Source: an uncultured bacterium
GTDB taxonomy: Bacteria > Bacillota > Negativicutes > Veillonellales > Veillonellaceae
Length of the DNA stretch: 64,000 nucleotides
Assembly: GCA_905214495.1 (NCBI GenBank)
Contig: CAJMLW010000007.1
Location: 1-64,000 of the forward strand
Direction: 5' to 3'
Shown: positions 26,526 to 37,015 of the stretch, piece by piece
How positions within the stretch are numbered: position 1 is the first letter of the stretch
Layout of the letters: every line of letters begins with the position of its first letter
Notes under the pieces: generated by a model
Told to the model about the DNA's origin: nothing
Databases searched by the model: none
Seen by the model: only the letters and a program-made list of their open reading frames with translations
Program-made: the position numbers and the translations under genes

Positions 26526-27680
26526 TTACTCTTTTTTAGAGTCATCATCTGAATGCTCTAATGCTTTTGCCAATTCTTTGCGATCAAACGAAATAGTTTC
26601 ATCTAAATCGCTACGTTCAATTGTAGGGCGTGGTAAGGGATGTCCCGCCGCATCACTATGTGTAATAACCCCCAAGCGACGAGCCACATAGATACTACAT
26701 AGGAAAATGGCTAAGACTAGTACGCAACCAATCCAAGCATTAACCTCTGCAACGATAACCGAAACACCACCGAAGAGAGCGGTAACGGCATACATCATCA
26801 ATACTGCTTGTTTTTGAGATAAGCCTTGTGCCAATAAACGATGGTGCACATGACCTTTATCGGGTTTAAAGATAGGTCGTCCACTAATCTTACGACGTAC
26901 GATAGCAAACAATGTATCTAATATAGGTAAACCAAGAACGATAGCTGGAACAACTAAGGCAATGGTAGCTGCCGTTTTCACGGCCCCCATAACAGATATA
27001 GCTGCTAAGGTATAGCCGAGGAGCATCGAACCAGTATCCCCCATGAATATCTTGGCGGGATTAAAATTGTACCGCAAGAAACCTACCGTAGCACCTGCAA
27101 GAGCCAATGCGATACAAGCTAAATCAATTTGACCTAATTGTAATGTCATCGCACATACGGCAATACAAGCGATAAAAGAAATCCCTGCTGCCAAGCCATC
27201 AAGCCCATCGATTAGATTGACAATGTTTGTAAATCCTACAATCCAGAAAATCGTCAACGGAATGGCCCAATACTTCAAGTAAACTACACCACCCCAAGGA
27301 AGGTTGATAAAGTCTACGCGAATATCATAGGCCACAAGAATGGCGGCAGCAATAATTTGCCCCATCAATTTCGTTTTCGGCTCAATTTGTCGAATATCGT
27401 CCCAAATACCAACAAGTACTAGAATAACAGTACCCAATACGAAGCCGAATAATTTATGGTCATGAGGAATACTATTGTTAAATAACACAGATCCCATATA
27501 ACCAAGGAAAATAGCCAATCCACCAAGACGCGGAATAGCACCATGATGCACTTTACGAGCATCAGGTTTATCAATGGCCCCTACGGCAACGGCGAACCGT
27601 TTTACCAAGGGGGTTAGTGCAAAGGTTATGACGAGAGCCAACACAAAGGCCCACACATAATCAGGCACATACTCACTCAT
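26526..27680 (-). CDS. tagO: Undecaprenyl-phosphate GlcNAc-1-phosphate transferase (TagO/WecA)
   Basis: 384 residues, about ten membrane helices. MraY/WecA family signatures: DKPDARKVHHGAIPRLGG near 38, NLIDGLDGLAAG near 155 (catalytic Asp), FMGDTGSMLLG near 213, and the HVHHRL motif near 277. It starts lipid-linked polysaccharide synthesis by loading GlcNAc-1-P on the C55 carrier; WecB then supplies ManNAc. The hydrophilic C-terminal tail of about 50 residues is charged and variable. Confidence 0.93.
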   Translation of the reverse strand: MSEYVPDYVWAFVLALVITFALTPLVKRFAVAVGAIDKPDARKVHHGAIPRLGGLAIFLGYMGSVLFNNSIPHDHKLFGFVLGTVILVLVGIWDDIRQIEPKTKLMGQIIAAAILVAYDIRVDFINLPWGGVVYLKYWAIPLTIFWIVGFTNIVNLIDGLDGLAAGISFIACIAVCAMTLQLGQIDLACIALALAGATVGFLRYNFNPAKIFMGDTGSMLLGYTLAAISVMGAVKTAATIALVVPAIVLGLPILDTLFAIVRRKISGRPIFKPDKGHVHHRLLAQGLSQKQAVLMMYAVTALFGGVSVIVAEVNAWIGCVLVLAIFLCSIYVARRLGVITHSDAAGHPLPRPTIERSDLDETISFDRKELAKALEHSDDDSKKE

Positions 27681-27726
27681 AAGTACACCTCCAACGACTC
27701 GAATTCAACAGATTCGAGGTTTCAAC

Positions 27727-29085
27727 TTAGTTTGTTAAGCTGCGAATAGGTGCTGGAATACGACCGCCACGAGCAATAAACTCAGCTGCACTGTATGGAC
27801 TTACTTCAATAATTGGAGCATAGCCAAGAAGGCCGCCAAATTCAACAACTTCACCAACTGTTTTACCAGGAACTGGAATAACGCGGACTGCTGTTGTTTT
27901 ATTATTAATCATGCCGATAGCAGATTCGTCGGCGATGATAGCAGAAATTGTATCTGCTGTTGTATCGCCAGGAATAGCAATCATATCGAGACCTACGGAA
28001 CATACACAAGTCATAGCTTCTAATTTATCAAGGGATAAACTACCACAGGATACAGCATCAATCATACCTGCATCTTCAGAAACCGGAATGAAAGCACCAC
28101 TTAAACCGCCTACATGAGAGGATGCCATAAGGCCACCTTTTTTCACCGCATCGTTTAACAATGCTAATGCTGCTGTAGTGCCATGGCAACCACAGGAAGA
28201 TAAGCCCATTTCTTCAAGCACATGAGCTACAGAGTCACCTACTGCAGGCGTTGGTGCCAAGGACAAGTCGATGATGCCAAATGGTTTACCAAGGCGACGA
28301 GATGCCTCTTGCGCTACCAATTGACCAACACGTGTAATTTTGAACGCCGTACGTTTAATAGTTTCGGCCACAACGTCAAATGGTTCACCACGCACTGCTT
28401 CAAGAGCATGTTTTACAACACCTGGGCCAGATACGCCTACGGAAATAGCGCTATCACCTTCGGTTACACCGAAGAAAGCACCTGCCATAAATGGATTATC
28501 TTCTACAGGATTACAAAAAATAACGAGCTTAGCACAACCAAGTGCATCATTATCTTTAGTAAGATCAGCCGTCTTTTTAACGATAATGCCCATATCACGA
28601 ACTGCATCCATGTTGATACCTGTTTTAGTGGAACCAACACCAACAGAACTACAAACGATATCCGTAGTCGCTAACGCTTCAGGAATAGAATCGATAAGAA
28701 TACGGTCAGCTTTAGTCGCACCTTTCGTAACGAGTGCAGAAAAACCACCAATAAAATTAACACCCACAGTTTTGGCTGCGCGGTCAAGCGCTTCTGCAAT
28801 TGGTACATAAGATGTTAAATTACTGCCACCAGCCACTAAGGAAATCGGTGTTACAGAAATACGTTTATTGATGATAGGTACACCAAACTCACGCTCGATA
28901 TCCTCACCAGTATTAACCAAATGTTCAGCTTCTTTGGTAATGCGGTCATAAATGCGGTCGCAGAGTTCTTTACCAGAGCTAGATGCACATTCTAACAAGC
29001 TAATGCCCATTGTAATAGTACGCACATCGAGCTTGTTATCGTGAATCATCTGATTCGTTTCAAGAATATTGTCGATAGATAACAT
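27727..29085 (-). CDS. UPF0210/PFL family protein (DUF711)
   Basis: 452 residues. Matches UPF0210 proteins by FIGGFSALVTKG near 114, GLSSCGCHGTTAALALLNDAV near 295, and SSHVGGLSGAFIPVSED. The family is related to the pyruvate formate-lyase fold, but its reaction is not known. It is always found with a small ACT-domain protein, and here the ACT gene ends 10 bases upstream, so the two are an operon. Confidence 0.93.
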   Translation of the reverse strand: MLSIDNILETNQMIHDNKLDVRTITMGISLLECASSSGKELCDRIYDRITKEAEHLVNTGEDIEREFGVPIINKRISVTPISLVAGGSNLTSYVPIAEALDRAAKTVGVNFIGGFSALVTKGATKADRILIDSIPEALATTDIVCSSVGVGSTKTGINMDAVRDMGIIVKKTADLTKDNDALGCAKLVIFCNPVEDNPFMAGAFFGVTEGDSAISVGVSGPGVVKHALEAVRGEPFDVVAETIKRTAFKITRVGQLVAQEASRRLGKPFGIIDLSLAPTPAVGDSVAHVLEEMGLSSCGCHGTTAALALLNDAVKKGGLMASSHVGGLSGAFIPVSEDAGMIDAVSCGSLSLDKLEAMTCVCSVGLDMIAIPGDTTADTISAIIADESAIGMINNKTTAVRVIPVPGKTVGEVVEFGGLLGYAPIIEVSPYSAAEFIARGGRIPAPIRSLTN

Positions 29086-29095
29086 GTGCGCCTCC

Positions 29096-29371
29096 TTATC
29101 CTACACGATGCATGCTAAGAAAGATATCAGCATGTTGCGCACGAATTTCTACGCCTAATGTTTTACCTAGTTCGGATAAAGCATCTTGAATGGATGTTAA
29201 ATCCTTTACGTCGTTAGTTTCAGTTTCACACATCATAATCATATTAAACAAACCTTCTAAAATTGTTTGATTAATAGATAAGATATTTACTTTATAGTCT
29301 GCCAAAATACTGCTGACACCAGCAATGATACCTACACGGTCGACACCAACTACGGTAACTACTAATTTCAT
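29096..29371 (-). CDS. ACT domain protein (UPF0237)
   Basis: 91 residues, essentially one ACT domain: VVGVDRVGIIAGVSSILAD at the start and a second strand-helix unit (NIMMCETETNDVKDL) follows. ACT domains bind amino acids; this one probably gives ligand control to the UPF0210 partner downstream. Confidence 0.92.
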   Translation of the reverse strand: MKLVVTVVGVDRVGIIAGVSSILADYKVNILSINQTILEGLFNMIMMCETETNDVKDLTSIQDALSELGKTLGVEIRAQHADIFLSMHRVG

Positions 29372-29492
29372 ACAATCACCTTTTCTGACTCTCTACAAAC
29401 TATGTAAATGAAAATTCATTCATTCTATAAACTATATTAATATATTATATCACATATATCATGGTGACAGAGTGAAAACTTTATGAGAATAC

Positions 29493-31139
29493 TCATTCAA
29501 TCTCTATAGTGCCATTTAATGCGGCATTGACGATTTCCTCTCCTGCAGTGAGTAGCGCCACGAGACCTAAATCTCCTTTGTAACTTTCACCATAAATCTT
29601 GTATAAATCCTCTGTCCCAGATGGTCTAGCTACGAACCACCCTTTATCGGTTTCTACGCGTACGCCATCAATTGGCATATCATTATACAGTGATGTGGTA
29701 CGAATATTAGTAATTGGATCTTCATCAACACTAGTAGCAGTAATTAGTTCAGCACTCATTTGTTTTAGAATTTGTTTTTGCTCTTTTTTACATGGTGCAT
29801 CAATACGGCCAAATTTTGGATTACCGAATTCCTCAACAGATTCGCCAGCCATTTTTAGCGCAGATTTGCCCATAACAGCCATGATTTCCATACCGAGCAA
29901 AGCCATAATCATACCATCTTTATCCGTAGTCCATACTCTGCCATCCTTTTTCAAGAAGGATGCACCTGCACTCTCTTCACCGCCTATGCCAATCGTGCCA
30001 TCAAATAAAAGTTGCGAGAAATATTTAAAGCCCACAGGCACTTCAAATACAGGAATTTCTGCACTAGCAGCCAATTTATCAATCATTGTAGTACATACGA
30101 CAGTCTTGCCAATACCCTTATCTTTCCATCCGCGTGTGGTAAATAAATAGCGAGCTGCTAACGTTAAAAATGTATTAGCCGATATAAGTCCACTGGCTAC
30201 AACAATACCGTACCGATCATAATCAGGATCATTACCAACGGCTAAATCAAAATCCCCAATTCGATTAATAACCGACGCCATCACATGAGGGGATGAACAG
30301 TCCATGCGAACTTTGCCATCATGGTCGTAGGTCATAAAACTAAAGGTCGGGTCATAGTCATCATGAATGATGGTTAAATCAAGACCATATCGTTCCTTAA
30401 TAGCATTCCAATAACTGGCACCGCTACCACCTAATGTATCCACTAGTACCTTAGGTCCAGCGGTCTTAATGGCATCCATATTAATAACATCGCCCAATTC
30501 TTCTACATATAAGCCTTTATAGTCATATGGTACTTGTGCGGTAGGTTCAATATTATCAATGCTAATGCGCTTAAAGTCCTCGCTTTCACAATAAGCAGTC
30601 AAATACTCATTGGCACGCATCTCAATCCATTTTGTCACCACCGTATCGGCAGGACCGCCAATGATTGTATTATATTTAATACCACCATTGTCAGGCGGGT
30701 TATGAGACGGAGTGATAATAATGCCATCCGCCTTATCGTCATGCTCTTCATTATATCGAATAATAGCACGCGATACAGACGGAGTTGGCACGAAATCCAT
30801 ATCGCAATCAACCATGGCGGTTACACCATTGCCAGCGAGTACCTCAAGGACCGTCACAAGAGCCGGTTGCGATAATGCATGTGTATCTTGGCCTACGAAT
30901 ATAGGCCCTGTAGCACCAAATTGTTTGCGACCATCACAAATGGCTTGTGTAATAGCTGCCACATGAAGATCTGTAAATGTACCATCAATGGAGGTACCAC
31001 GATGGCCAGATGTACCAAATGAAACCAATTGTGTAGGATTTGTCATATCTGGAACATTATCAAAATACGCATCTACAATGGTCTGTACATCTATAATATC
31101 TTGTTCTTGAACAGGTTTTCCTGCTAATGCATGAGCCAT
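29493..31139 (-). CDS. pgm: Phosphoglucomutase (alpha-D-glucose phosphate-specific)
   Basis: 548 residues. Interconverts glucose 1- and 6-phosphate. TFGTSGHRG substrate loop near 44, the phosphoserine loop TPSHNPPDNGG near 143, the metal loop DPDYDRYG near 303, and the phosphate-binding RPSGTEDLYKIYGE near the C-terminus are all visible. Monocistronic-looking, with YitT 15 bases behind its start on the same strand. Confidence 0.95.
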   Translation of the reverse strand: MAHALAGKPVQEQDIIDVQTIVDAYFDNVPDMTNPTQLVSFGTSGHRGTSIDGTFTDLHVAAITQAICDGRKQFGATGPIFVGQDTHALSQPALVTVLEVLAGNGVTAMVDCDMDFVPTPSVSRAIIRYNEEHDDKADGIIITPSHNPPDNGGIKYNTIIGGPADTVVTKWIEMRANEYLTAYCESEDFKRISIDNIEPTAQVPYDYKGLYVEELGDVINMDAIKTAGPKVLVDTLGGSGASYWNAIKERYGLDLTIIHDDYDPTFSFMTYDHDGKVRMDCSSPHVMASVINRIGDFDLAVGNDPDYDRYGIVVASGLISANTFLTLAARYLFTTRGWKDKGIGKTVVCTTMIDKLAASAEIPVFEVPVGFKYFSQLLFDGTIGIGGEESAGASFLKKDGRVWTTDKDGMIMALLGMEIMAVMGKSALKMAGESVEEFGNPKFGRIDAPCKKEQKQILKQMSAELITATSVDEDPITNIRTTSLYNDMPIDGVRVETDKGWFVARPSGTEDLYKIYGESYKGDLGLVALLTAGEEIVNAALNGTIEIE

Positions 31140-31154
31140 GCTAACCTCCTAATT

Positions 31155-32075
31155 CTAATCTTTATGTTCTATATAATGAGCATTATCCTTGCATTCTTTG
31201 ACGAGATTTTCTATCGGCGTCGGCACAACAGGTGTGGTAAACCCTTTACCGATAACCTCTTGTGCATCTGTAATGAGAATGAAAGCCTCATTATCTACTT
31301 CTTCTATAACTTCTTTTAATTTATTGACTTGTAGCAAATTAACAGCTACCATTACAATCTGTTTCGGTGTTCTCGTATAAGCACCGATACCATTAATAAT
31401 CGTCGCTCCACGTCCAACCTTACTAATGACCGCATCACAGACCTCATAGGTTCGATAGGTAATGATGAAAGCTACCTTTCGTTGATTAAAGCCAATAACG
31501 ACCTTGTTAGTAATAATCGTATATACATACAAAGATACGAGTGTAACCGCTACGGCCTCTAAGCCAACTACAAACACAGCAACCGCTAAGATAGCCGCGT
31601 TGATGACGCTATTAATAGACCCCATTTGAAGGCCATAGTATTTTCGGACTATCAGTGCAATTGGATCAAGGCCACCTGTATTACCGCCGACGCGATACAC
31701 CATACCGAGGCCTATCCCCGTTGTAATACCAGCCATCATAGAACTCAACAACGGATCAGAAATGACCATATTGTATTGCAAGAAGTCAAAGGCATCCACC
31801 ATCCAGGACAACATGACAGTACCATACAATGTGTTGACAACCACGCGCTTGCCTAGCCAGTGCCAAGCCGCCCAAAATATAGGAATGTTTAAAATCACAT
31901 TCCATGTACCGACGGAAAGCCCGGTAAGGTAATACAGTATAAGGCCAATACCACTAATTCCGGTACTAACCAATTTATGCGGTAACACAAACGCATCGAT
32001 GCCAGCACCAAAAATGGCACAACCAATGGCAACGATTATACATTGATATATATCATCCTTATATTTAGACCACAT
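31155..32075 (-). CDS. YitT family membrane protein (DUF161/DUF2179)
   Basis: 306 residues from the ATG behind AAGGGGG (MWSKYKDD); an earlier in-frame ATG has no ribosome site. Five membrane helices in the first 190 residues, with GISGIGLILYYLTGLS and GGNTGGLDPIA, then a soluble C-terminal DUF2179 domain (from about 220). Function of the family unknown, probably transport. Its stop is 15 bases before the pgm ATG, so the order is yitT then pgm. Confidence 0.88.
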   Translation of the reverse strand: MWSKYKDDIYQCIIVAIGCAIFGAGIDAFVLPHKLVSTGISGIGLILYYLTGLSVGTWNVILNIPIFWAAWHWLGKRVVVNTLYGTVMLSWMVDAFDFLQYNMVISDPLLSSMMAGITTGIGLGMVYRVGGNTGGLDPIALIVRKYYGLQMGSINSVINAAILAVAVFVVGLEAVAVTLVSLYVYTIITNKVVIGFNQRKVAFIITYRTYEVCDAVISKVGRGATIINGIGAYTRTPKQIVMVAVNLLQVNKLKEVIEEVDNEAFILITDAQEVIGKGFTTPVVPTPIENLVKECKDNAHYIEHKD

Positions 32076-32270
32076 ATAGGCCCCCTTAAATTGCCATTTC
32101 ACTATAAATATTCTATAATTAATTAATTGAATATATAGCATTATCACTATATATTTACATACATATACAGTTTCATCATAAACTACTTAATGTTTATTTT
32201 CAATCACTTTTAATCTCATGTACAAATGCTATAGAAATTTGTACAAATCATATGTCGCATCGAGGATTTT

Positions 32271-33167
32271 ATGTCAAAAAGTATCGAACAATTAGGTCAT
32301 AGTAAAATCAATATCGGCCTTGCTATTACTGGTAAACGCGATGACGGATATCACAATATCGACAGTATATTCCAGTCTATTCGTTTGGCGGACTCCATCT
32401 ACTTTGCCAAACATCACTCCGTTGTATTCTCCGGTGTAGCACCAGAGTTACCACAATACATTCAAGATCTCATCCCCTATGATGAACGCAATTTAGCATT
32501 AAAAGCATTGCGCGAAGTACAAAAGTATACAGGATGTAAAGCAGGCGCCGCTATTCACCTCATGAAACGCGTACCGGCGGCGGCAGGTCTTGGCGGTGGC
32601 AGCGCAGATGCAGCAGCGATGCTACTAGGGCTCAATAAGTTTTGGGATTTGCGCCTCACCATGGATGAGTTGATGACATTAGGTGCTAAACTTGGATCAG
32701 ATGTACCATTCTTATTGAAAGGTGGCACTGCTCGTGGTACAGGTCGCGGCGAAGAACTCGTCTATCATCCATCACCTGAACCTCATTGGCTATTATTGGT
32801 AAAACCTGAAATTTCTGTATCTACTGCAGCGGCATATGGTCGTTATAATGGCAAGTCCAACGCAACATCAGATACAATTACTAATGTATTACACCATTTA
32901 GAACAAAATGATATGTATGGGGCTTTCACAAATAGCGCTAATACATTTGAAGAATTATTATTCCCGGATTACGAAGAACTGATTACATGTAAAGAATTCT
33001 TTACGCGCCATGGATATCCAACCATCATGACCGGTAGTGGCCCTACCATGGTTGTCTTATTAGAAAAACCGGCTCAAGCATTATCCTTACAAGAAGAAAT
33101 CAAAAAAGCTGGTCACAACTGGCTTTCACTAATTACAAAAACCTGCACACAGGAGGAGGTACAATGA
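32271..33167 (+). CDS. ispE: 4-(cytidine 5'-diphospho)-2-C-methyl-D-erythritol kinase
   Basis: 298 residues. GHMP kinase of the non-mevalonate isoprenoid pathway: KINIGLAITGKRDDGYH at the N-terminus, ATP loop PAAAGLGGGSADAAA near 105, and MTGSGPTMV near 250. GAGGATTTT precedes the ATG. The stop overlaps the gntR start by four bases (ATGA). Confidence 0.94.
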   Translation: MSKSIEQLGHSKINIGLAITGKRDDGYHNIDSIFQSIRLADSIYFAKHHSVVFSGVAPELPQYIQDLIPYDERNLALKALREVQKYTGCKAGAAIHLMKRVPAAAGLGGGSADAAAMLLGLNKFWDLRLTMDELMTLGAKLGSDVPFLLKGGTARGTGRGEELVYHPSPEPHWLLLVKPEISVSTAAAYGRYNGKSNATSDTITNVLHHLEQNDMYGAFTNSANTFEELLFPDYEELITCKEFFTRHGYPTIMTGSGPTMVVLLEKPAQALSLQEEIKKAGHNWLSLITKTCTQEEVQ

Positions 33168-33862
33168 CAAAACGATTGCAACCTATACGTCTAGACGCCT
33201 ATAAACCATTAAGCGAAGTAGTGAGTGAAACGTTGCGCTCAGCCATTCAAGACGGCACACTAAAACCTGGTGAACGCCTCATGGAAATCCCCCTTGCCGA
33301 AGAGCTCGGCGTGAGCAGAACGCCTATCCGCGAAGCCATTCGCAAACTCGAACTTGAGGGATTCGTCGTAATGGTTCCACGTCGCGGTACCTATGTGGCA
33401 AATATTTCGTTAAAGGATATTACCCAAGTATTCGAAATCCGTTCCGCCCTTGAAGAATTAGCCGCTGGCCTTGCAGCAGAGCGCATTACAAGCGATGAAA
33501 TAGAAACGCTAGAGCGCATGCTCGTAGAAATCGGCGATTACATGGAAAACAAAGATATGGAGAGTGTAGTGGCCGCAGACGTAGCATTTCATGAGGTTCT
33601 CTACAAGGCTTCCCGTAATGAACGCTTAGCAGACATCGTTCACAACTTGCGCGAACAAACATACCGATTCCGCAGTTTTTCCATGAACCAACCAGGCCGG
33701 TTACGCAAAACGTGGGAAGAGCATCGCCTCTTGGTCGAAGCCATCGCATCCCATAACGCGGTACAAGCTCGTAAACTAGCGCGTATCCACATGGAACATT
33801 CTGAACAAACCTTATTACAAGGCATGGAGGATGCCAAATCCTTTAGTACAGAGGATATATAA
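33164..33862 (+). CDS. GntR family regulator, FadR-type (FCD domain)
   Basis: 232 residues. Residues 12-75 are the winged helix (LKPGERLMEIPLAEELGVSRTPIREAIRKLELEG), and residues 90-225 the all-helical FCD effector domain with metal-ligand-like Asp/His positions (DVAFHEVL, EHRLLVEA, HMEHS). Its target is unknown. Co-translated with ispE by a 4-base overlap. The downstream alanine/glycine symporter is one possible target by position only. Confidence 0.92.
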   Translation: MTKRLQPIRLDAYKPLSEVVSETLRSAIQDGTLKPGERLMEIPLAEELGVSRTPIREAIRKLELEGFVVMVPRRGTYVANISLKDITQVFEIRSALEELAAGLAAERITSDEIETLERMLVEIGDYMENKDMESVVAADVAFHEVLYKASRNERLADIVHNLREQTYRFRSFSMNQPGRLRKTWEEHRLLVEAIASHNAVQARKLARIHMEHSEQTLLQGMEDAKSFSTEDI

Positions 33863-34015
33863 TACTAGAAACTCCTAGATGAATGTATACTACACGCATA
33901 CATAGATATAAATTGTATTTATGTATGTGTATTTGTTATATTCTATAGAAGAATGTTTCATTTTTTGGTACAATAAATACAAATTTTATAGTGTTATTAA
34001 AGAAAGGTGAGTTTT

Positions 34016-35476
34016 ATGGAAGCTCTACTCAATGATGCAGTCTCCACGGTCAATACCTACCTGTGGAACTACTTAATCATCTTTATTCTCATCGGTGCTG
34101 GTCTCTTCTTTACGATGACCACTGGTGCCGTCCAAATCCGCATGTTTAAGGAAATGGTTCGCCTTGTCGCTTCTGGCGCTGGTTCTAAAACAGAAAAGAA
34201 CCATGTATCCTCATTCCAAGCATTCTGCGTTAGTACCGCATCTCGCGTAGGTGTTGGTAACATCGCTGGTATCGCTATCGCCGTTGTACTTGGCGGTCCT
34301 GGCGCCGTGTTCTGGATGTGGGTTATCGCCCTTATCGGTGCTGCTACTGGATTTATTGAAAGTACACTCGCTCAAATTTACAAGGAACCTGTTGCCAAAG
34401 GCGGTTTCTACGGTGGTCCTGCCTACTATATCCGCTATGGTCTTAACAACAAATTCCTAGCGGTTTTATTCGCTATTTTAATCAGCATTACCTATGGTTG
34501 GATTTACAACTCTGTACAAGCCAACACATTAGCTGCATCCCTTCAAATTTTCAACTTTGATGTAGCCTATACCGGTATTGTTGTAGCCGTACTTGTTGGT
34601 CTTATTATCTTTGGTGGTATCAGCCGCGTTGCCAAAGCATCTGAAATCATCGTTCCAATCATGGCTGTTCTTTACATTGCAACTGCCTTATTTGTAGTCA
34701 TCTCCAATATCAGCCAATTTCCTCATGTAATCTATACAATCGTTACATCTGCATTTGAACCATCTGCAGCCGGTGGTGGTCTATTAGGTGCTACTGTAAT
34801 GAATGGTATTAAACGTGGTCTATTCTCCAACGAAGCCGGTGAAGGTTCTGTACCAAACGCAGCTGCAACAGCCGCTGTTAATCACCCTGTAGAACAAGGC
34901 CTTGTTCAAGCATTCGGTGTATTCCTTGATACATTCATTATCTGTACAGCATCCGCGTTTATCGTTCTCATGGTTGGCGACTATAGCACAACAGGTCTTA
35001 CTGGTGTAGCACTTGTTCAATACAATCTAGCTCAAGAGCTCGGTTCCTGGGCACCTACTGCTGTTGCTGTATTCATCGTAATGTTCTCCTTTAGTTCCCT
35101 TATCGGTAACTACTATTATGGTGAAATCAACATCAACCACTTAACAGACAAAAAATATTGTCTCCATTTATTCCGTATCGGCGTAGTCCTAATGACATTC
35201 ATCGGCTCTATCGCATCCCTTGATCTTGTATGGAACCTAGCCGACTTATTCATGGCGTTCTTAGTGTTAACAAACATTAGCTCCATCGTTCGCATGGGAC
35301 GTACCGCAGGTCTTGCACTTGATGATTACATCAAACAACGTAAAGCTGGTATCGATACGCCTGTATTTAACCGTTCCGTTCTTAATCATACATTCGGTGT
35401 TGTATGGTGGGGCGAAGGTCAAATTACAGATTCCTCTGTACCTGCTACACCTGTAGAAGATACAATCGAAAAATAA
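34016..35476 (+). CDS. Alanine/glycine:cation symporter (AGCS family)
   Basis: 486 residues from the ATG behind AAAGGTGA; a GTG three codons earlier lies in the ribosome site itself. Eleven or so membrane helices. Family marks: SAFQ-type SSFQAFCVSTASRVGVGN near 64, GGPAYYI near 126, and NEAGEGSVPNAAA near 275. Imports small amino acids with Na+ (or H+). Fits the amino-acid use seen around it (glutamate and serine enzymes). Confidence 0.93.
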   Translation: MEALLNDAVSTVNTYLWNYLIIFILIGAGLFFTMTTGAVQIRMFKEMVRLVASGAGSKTEKNHVSSFQAFCVSTASRVGVGNIAGIAIAVVLGGPGAVFWMWVIALIGAATGFIESTLAQIYKEPVAKGGFYGGPAYYIRYGLNNKFLAVLFAILISITYGWIYNSVQANTLAASLQIFNFDVAYTGIVVAVLVGLIIFGGISRVAKASEIIVPIMAVLYIATALFVVISNISQFPHVIYTIVTSAFEPSAAGGGLLGATVMNGIKRGLFSNEAGEGSVPNAAATAAVNHPVEQGLVQAFGVFLDTFIICTASAFIVLMVGDYSTTGLTGVALVQYNLAQELGSWAPTAVAVFIVMFSFSSLIGNYYYGEININHLTDKKYCLHLFRIGVVLMTFIGSIASLDLVWNLADLFMAFLVLTNISSIVRMGRTAGLALDDYIKQRKAGIDTPVFNRSVLNHTFGVVWWGEGQITDSSVPATPVEDTIEK

Positions 35477-35490
35477 TATATACCGATTCT

Positions 35491-35528
35491 TAGGGTCTTT
35501 ATTCTTTGGAATAAGGACCCTATTTTTT
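35491..35528 (+). terminator. Intrinsic terminator after the symporter
   Basis: TAGGGTCTTTATTC pairs with GAATAAGGACCCTA (one G-U) and is followed by TTTTTT. Confidence 0.88.
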
Positions 35529-35675
35529 GTGAAAGCTCTAACTTTTTACAATTATATCCAACTATAGAATATAGTTAACATTGTATGTAGGGTATTCATT
35601 CGTCCATGTCGAATACAATAAATAGCAAGACATTTAAACTATCCATTGATTCTGAATTATCAGGAGGACTTTTAT

Positions 35676-36932
35676 ATGCAAAACTATAATCCCTATGAAA
35701 ACATGTTAAACACCCTCGATGTAGCGGCCGAAAAACTGGGCTATACAAGAAATGATTATGAAGTGCTACGCCATCCAGAACGGGAACTAAAGGTATCCGT
35801 TCCACTACAATTAGACAATGGCGAAGTCCGCGTATATGAAGGCTATCGTTGCCAACACTCCACATTGCGTGGCAGTGCCAAAGGCGGTCTCCGTTTCCAT
35901 CCAGATTCCGATGAAAACGAAGTGCGTGCATTAGCGGCTTGGATGACTATAAAAAATGCTATCGCTAACATCCCTTATGGTGGCGGTAAAGGCGGTATCA
36001 AGGTTGATCCTAAAACATTAAACCCTCGCGAATTAGAACGGTTAACACGTAACTTTGTACGTCGCATTGCGCCTATCATCGGCGTTAATACGGATGTTCC
36101 TGCGCCAGATGTAAATACGAATGCCCAAATTATGAGCTGGATTGTTGACGAATATAGCACATTAAAAGGCGAATGGAGCCCAGGTATCGTAACCGGTAAA
36201 CCTATCGAAGTAGGCGGTTCCCTAGGCCGTAATGAAGCTACTGGCCGCGGTTGTCTTATCGCATTACAATGCTATTTAGCTAAAAAAGGCTTAGACATCA
36301 AAAACATGACTGTCGCAGTTCAAGGCTTTGGTAATGTCGGCTCCGTAGGTGCTCGCCTCATTGCAGAAGCAGGTGCTAAGGTTGTAGCTATCGGCGATGT
36401 AGCTGTTAATCTATACAATCCAAATGGTCTCGATGTTGAAAAAGCTTATGAATACGCTAATTCTCATGGTCGTTCCTTAGTTGGTTACTCCGAACCAGGT
36501 ATGACTACGATTACGGGGCAAGAATTATTAGCCCAAGACGTAGATATCCTCTATCTAGCAGCCCTTGAAAATCAACTTAACAAGGACAACATGGAAAATG
36601 TACATGCTAAGATTATCTTAGAAGGTGCTAATGGTCCAACTACAAATGATGCGGATAAATACTTCTTTGAAAAAGGCATCGATATCATTCCGGACGTACT
36701 TGCTAATGGTGGCGGTGTAGTTGTATCCTACTATGAATGGGTACAAAACAAAGCTGGCTTCTACTGGTCCCTCGAAGAGGTAAATGAACGCCTAACTAGA
36801 AATATGCAAAACAGCTTTGAAGCAGTATGGCAAATGCAACAAAAATACAATGTAGCACCTCGCTTAGCTGCATATATGGTAGCTCTCGAACGACTTGTCA
36901 TCGAAACAACACTTCGCGGCTATAATTGCTAA
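35676..36932 (+). CDS. gdhA: Glutamate dehydrogenase (Glu/Leu/Phe/Val family)
   Basis: 418 residues from the ATG behind CAGGAGGAC; an in-frame ATG 30 bases earlier lacks a ribosome site. The substrate block KGGLRFHP near 74, catalytic Lys loop YGGGKGGIKVDP near 105, DVPAPDVNTN near 145, and the Rossmann loop VQGFGNVGS near 210 are all present. Interconverts glutamate and 2-oxoglutarate plus ammonia; cofactor preference cannot be read with certainty. Confidence 0.94.
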   Translation: MQNYNPYENMLNTLDVAAEKLGYTRNDYEVLRHPERELKVSVPLQLDNGEVRVYEGYRCQHSTLRGSAKGGLRFHPDSDENEVRALAAWMTIKNAIANIPYGGGKGGIKVDPKTLNPRELERLTRNFVRRIAPIIGVNTDVPAPDVNTNAQIMSWIVDEYSTLKGEWSPGIVTGKPIEVGGSLGRNEATGRGCLIALQCYLAKKGLDIKNMTVAVQGFGNVGSVGARLIAEAGAKVVAIGDVAVNLYNPNGLDVEKAYEYANSHGRSLVGYSEPGMTTITGQELLAQDVDILYLAALENQLNKDNMENVHAKIILEGANGPTTNDADKYFFEKGIDIIPDVLANGGGVVVSYYEWVQNKAGFYWSLEEVNERLTRNMQNSFEAVWQMQQKYNVAPRLAAYMVALERLVIETTLRGYNC

Positions 36933-36959
36933 GGTTATTCTTTAACAATTTCATATAGT

Positions 36960-36997
36960 AAAAGGACTGGCTTTCCATTGTGAAAGTCAGTCCTTTT
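36960..36997. terminator. Bidirectional terminator
   Basis: AAAAGGACTGGCTTTC and GAAAGTCAGTCCTTTT form a 16-bp stem (one wobble) between gdhA (+) and queT (-). Confidence 0.88.
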
Positions 36998-37015
36998 ATG
37001 TTATATGTTATGTAG

